Source of the DNA: a virus
Strand: one strand, 5' to 3'
Virus record (IMG/VR): IMGVR_UViG_3300022751_000009
Span: 1 to 41,343 of that record
Length of the DNA stretch: 41,343 bases
Shown: positions 40,151 through 41,343 of the stretch, one piece after another
Layout: the number at the start of each line of letters is the position of its first letter
Position numbering within the stretch: position 1 is the first letter of the stretch
Notes under the pieces: generated by a model
Told to the model about the DNA's origin: nothing
The model's input: the letters and a program-made list of their open reading frames with translations, nothing else
Databases searched by the model: none
Program-made: the position numbers and the translations under genes

Positions 40151-40408
40151 TCAATAAACATTATAGCCCATTTTTGCTAATTCGTCTTTGATTTCCTGAG
40201 TTATTTCGGTTACCGTTTCGGATTTATATTGATTATCCGAAATTGGGCTATTGTAATTCAAATGAAAATGCACTATGTGTCCGTTTTCAAAATTTTTATT
40301 GCAAATTGATTTTGTTGTCCAATCCCACATATTTGTTACGTTCAACTGATACCAAGGCTCTTTTTGCTTAGATAAGTCAACGTATTCGGTACTTCCTTTA
40401 ATTTCCAT
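40151..40408 (-). CDS. Hypothetical protein, 85 aa
   Basis: First gene after the palindromic promoter at 40438. Polar, with EPWYQLNVTNMWDWTTKSIC; no membrane segment. Unknown function; precedes the holin-like gene. Confidence 0.6.
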   Translation of the reverse strand: MEIKGSTEYVDLSKQKEPWYQLNVTNMWDWTTKSICNKNFENGHIVHFHLNYNSPISDNQYKSETVTEITQEIKDELAKMGYNVY

Positions 40409-40437
40409 ATTTTATCTTGTGTTAATGTAGCGAAACA

Positions 40438-40477
40438 CAAATATACGTAGGGTTATGTTAAGAATGATTCTAAATTA
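40438..40477 (-). promoter_or_regulatory. Promoter: palindromic element, 12-nt spacer, TATATTTG
   Basis: The best copy of the element (plus strand TTAAGAATGATTCTAAATTA, 40458-40477) lies exactly 12 nt from TATATTTG (40438-40445). It follows at once on the tmRNA terminator and drives the 85-aa and holin-like genes. Confidence 0.78.
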
Positions 40478-40480
40478 AAA

Positions 40481-40502
40481 AATCCCGATGTTGGTCGGGA
40501 TT
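40481..40502 (-). terminator. Terminator of the tmRNA gene
   Basis: AATCCCGA/TCGGGATT, an eight-base stem with six-base loop, followed by TTTTTAATTT on the minus strand. It closes the tmRNA transcript. Confidence 0.9.
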
Positions 40503-40750
40503 AGTAAGAATTTCGTTTCTTTAACGCAACTATGCAACTGCTCTAAGCGGCGCAATGCTGATGACGTTATTGTCGTCGGTTATTGTTTTTAGTTCTCCGT
40601 AATACCTACTTTATCGCTGTCAAAACCAATCAACCCCGTATTTTATAATCGGCGGGTCAGGCATAACTACAAACCTGATTCCTTACGTGGTGGAATTGAC
40701 GGGAATCGAACCCGCGTCCAAACGACTTTCAATAATACATCAACGAACTG
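40503..40750 (-). ncRNA. ssrA: Circularly permuted (two-piece) tmRNA
   Basis: Frees stalled ribosomes by acting as tRNA-Ala and mRNA. The acceptor piece comes first (40750-40688), with the tmRNA hallmark GGACGCGGGTTCGATTCC and an encoded CCA. After a 50-nt spacer the coding piece begins (40637) with GGGGTTGATTGGTTTTGAC, the tmRNA 5' end. GGGGTTG pairs with CAATTCC over seven positions, with the alanine G3-U pair. P2 pairs are AGCGAT/GTCGTT, GGTATTAC/GTATTATT (one mismatch) and GAACT/AGTTC. The tag (40577-40533) reads DDNNVISIAPLRAVA, then TAG; the first codon is uncertain. No pseudoknot is evident. Permuted genes are known in alphaproteobacteria, some betaproteobacteria and cyanobacteria; Bacteroidetes hosts use one-piece tmRNA. 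Confidence 0.9.
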
Positions 40751-40753
40751 ATG

Positions 40754-40784
40754 CAAAGTAAATACATTTTTTGTTTAGAACCAA
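40754..40784 (-). promoter_or_regulatory. Putative tmRNA promoter
   Basis: TTG (40782-40784), 21 bases, TACTTTG (40754-40760), one base short of TAnnTTTG. The expected start, near 40748, coincides with the 5' end of the P2 strand in the acceptor piece. The palindromic element is absent, so host polymerase could read it throughout infection. Confidence 0.55.
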
Positions 40785-40850
40785 TATAAATTACTACATT
40801 TGAATAGTTCTTACTCTCGGACGAGCATAGCCGGGAAATGCAAATAGGGA

Positions 40851-40880
40851 AAAGCATCCGTAATTTAAAATGGATGCTTT
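40851..40880 (-). terminator. Hairpin terminator at the end of the tail-fibre operon
   Basis: AAAGCATCC/GGATGCTTT, nine-base stem with a 12-base AT-rich loop, overlapping the stop codon of the membrane protein by one base. The T-run is stronger on the plus strand, weak on the minus strand. Confidence 0.7.
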
Positions 40881-41308
40881 TATTTTTTCAACCAGTTCGG
40901 AACGTTCGGCATTATCAAGCAAAATACAATTAGATTTACAACAACATAAACACTAGAACACGTGAATAAATCAATATACATTAATCCATCGTTCAGCTCT
41001 TCATTTCCCAACGATTGAGACGGAAAATGTTTTGTGTAAACCATTGCGATATTGATTGAGTCCAGAAATCCGAAAAATATCCAATAATTGAACAGGTGTA
41101 CGCATATAGTTTTCCACCACACTTTTAATCCTCCATAATAGGAGATTGTTACCCAAAAACAAACAATTACCCATGCGATTATTTGGCGCAAGTCTTCATA
41201 TATGTAAAAACGAGCATCGCCCACAATCGGCCTCCAAACAAATATGCCCAGTACGCTATAAATAATAAGCGAACCGAGCATATAAAAGATGTGTTTATTG
41301 CCTTGCAT
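40880..41308 (-). CDS. Four-segment membrane protein, 142 aa
   Basis: Hydrophobic segments at about residues 8-25, 43-60, 68-90 and 118-136 with short loops. Many aromatic residues (FWVTISYYGGLKVWW). It is the last gene of the tail-fibre operon when read across the circle junction: its ATG is coupled as TAATG to the gene ending at base 92. Might be a superinfection exclusion or lysis protein; no family recognised. Confidence 0.75.
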   Translation of the reverse strand: MQGNKHIFYMLGSLIIYSVLGIFVWRPIVGDARFYIYEDLRQIIAWVIVCFWVTISYYGGLKVWWKTICVHLFNYWIFFGFLDSINIAMVYTKHFPSQSLGNEELNDGLMYIDLFTCSSVYVVVNLIVFCLIMPNVPNWLKK

Positions 41309-41343
41309 TAGCTTTCGCTTCTTGATCCTCTAGGCGGTATTCC
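41217..41343. repeat. Terminal direct repeat, right copy
   Basis: Identical to bases 1-127. Together they show that the contig is circular; see the left copy. Confidence 0.95.

Noticed and set aside
1-41343. Temperate phage or integrated prophage
   Set aside because: No integrase, excisionase or recognisable CI-type repressor with a divergent promoter, and all genes lie on one strand in one circle.

Overview
The window is one complete circular genome of a tailed phage of Bacteroidetes, most likely of Flavobacterium or a relative. The first 127 bases recur exactly as the last 127, so the circle is 41,216 bp. It is a siphovirus: HK97-type portal, prohead protease and capsid, a 1000-residue tape measure, no sheath. 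The host assignment rests on several promoters with the Bacteroidetes -7 box TAnnTTTG, one with a TTG box exactly 19 nt upstream, on the lack of obvious Shine-Dalgarno sites, on AT-rich DNA, and on tail-fibre proteins that begin like Flavobacterium secreted proteins. All credible genes lie on the minus strand, so transcription runs from high to low coordinates. I see no integrase, DNA polymerase or reverse transcriptase.

Layout in the direction of transcription. 37.4-33.9 kb and 33.9-31.6 kb: small early genes (ASCH and YopX domains, small membrane proteins) and a tRNA-like element at 36.6-36.7 kb. 31.5-23.6 kb: a tightly coupled operon with YqaJ nuclease, HTH proteins, DEAH helicase, VRR-NUC nuclease and a RecA/RepA-like ATPase. 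23.6-23.35 kb: three inverted repeats of a GGTTTAAAAA word, a candidate origin or protein-binding array. 23.3-11.1 kb: terminase, portal, protease, capsid, connectors, tail tube, tape measure. 11.1 kb to 0 and across the junction to 40.9 kb: tail tip, baseplate, fibres and a membrane protein. 40.75-40.5 kb: a tmRNA gene. 40.4-37.6 kb: holin-like protein, small membrane proteins, spanin-like proteins and an N-acetylmuramidase.

The most unusual item is the tmRNA gene at 40503-40750. The acceptor half (T arm, encoded CCA) is encoded upstream of the tag-coding half, i.e. a circularly permuted, two-piece tmRNA. The halves pair through a 7-bp acceptor stem with G3-U and through a broken P2 helix. 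It is very small and I see no pseudoknots.

Two regulatory patterns recur. First, a 20-bp palindromic element (core AGAAT-N-ATTCT) sits exactly 12 nt upstream of a -7 box at four promoters; two more degenerate copies follow terminators. It probably binds a regulator that replaces -33 recognition. Second, three transcription units (portal/capsid, tail at 8.3 kb, and the gene at 39.3 kb) have leaders in which a terminator just before the start codon carries, in its loop, 7-8 nt complementary to the 5' end of the transcript. The order A-B-A'-B' suggests a pseudoknot or terminator/antiterminator switch.

Many small genes overlap by ATGA or TAATG, which revealed several coding regions of 29-54 codons described below.
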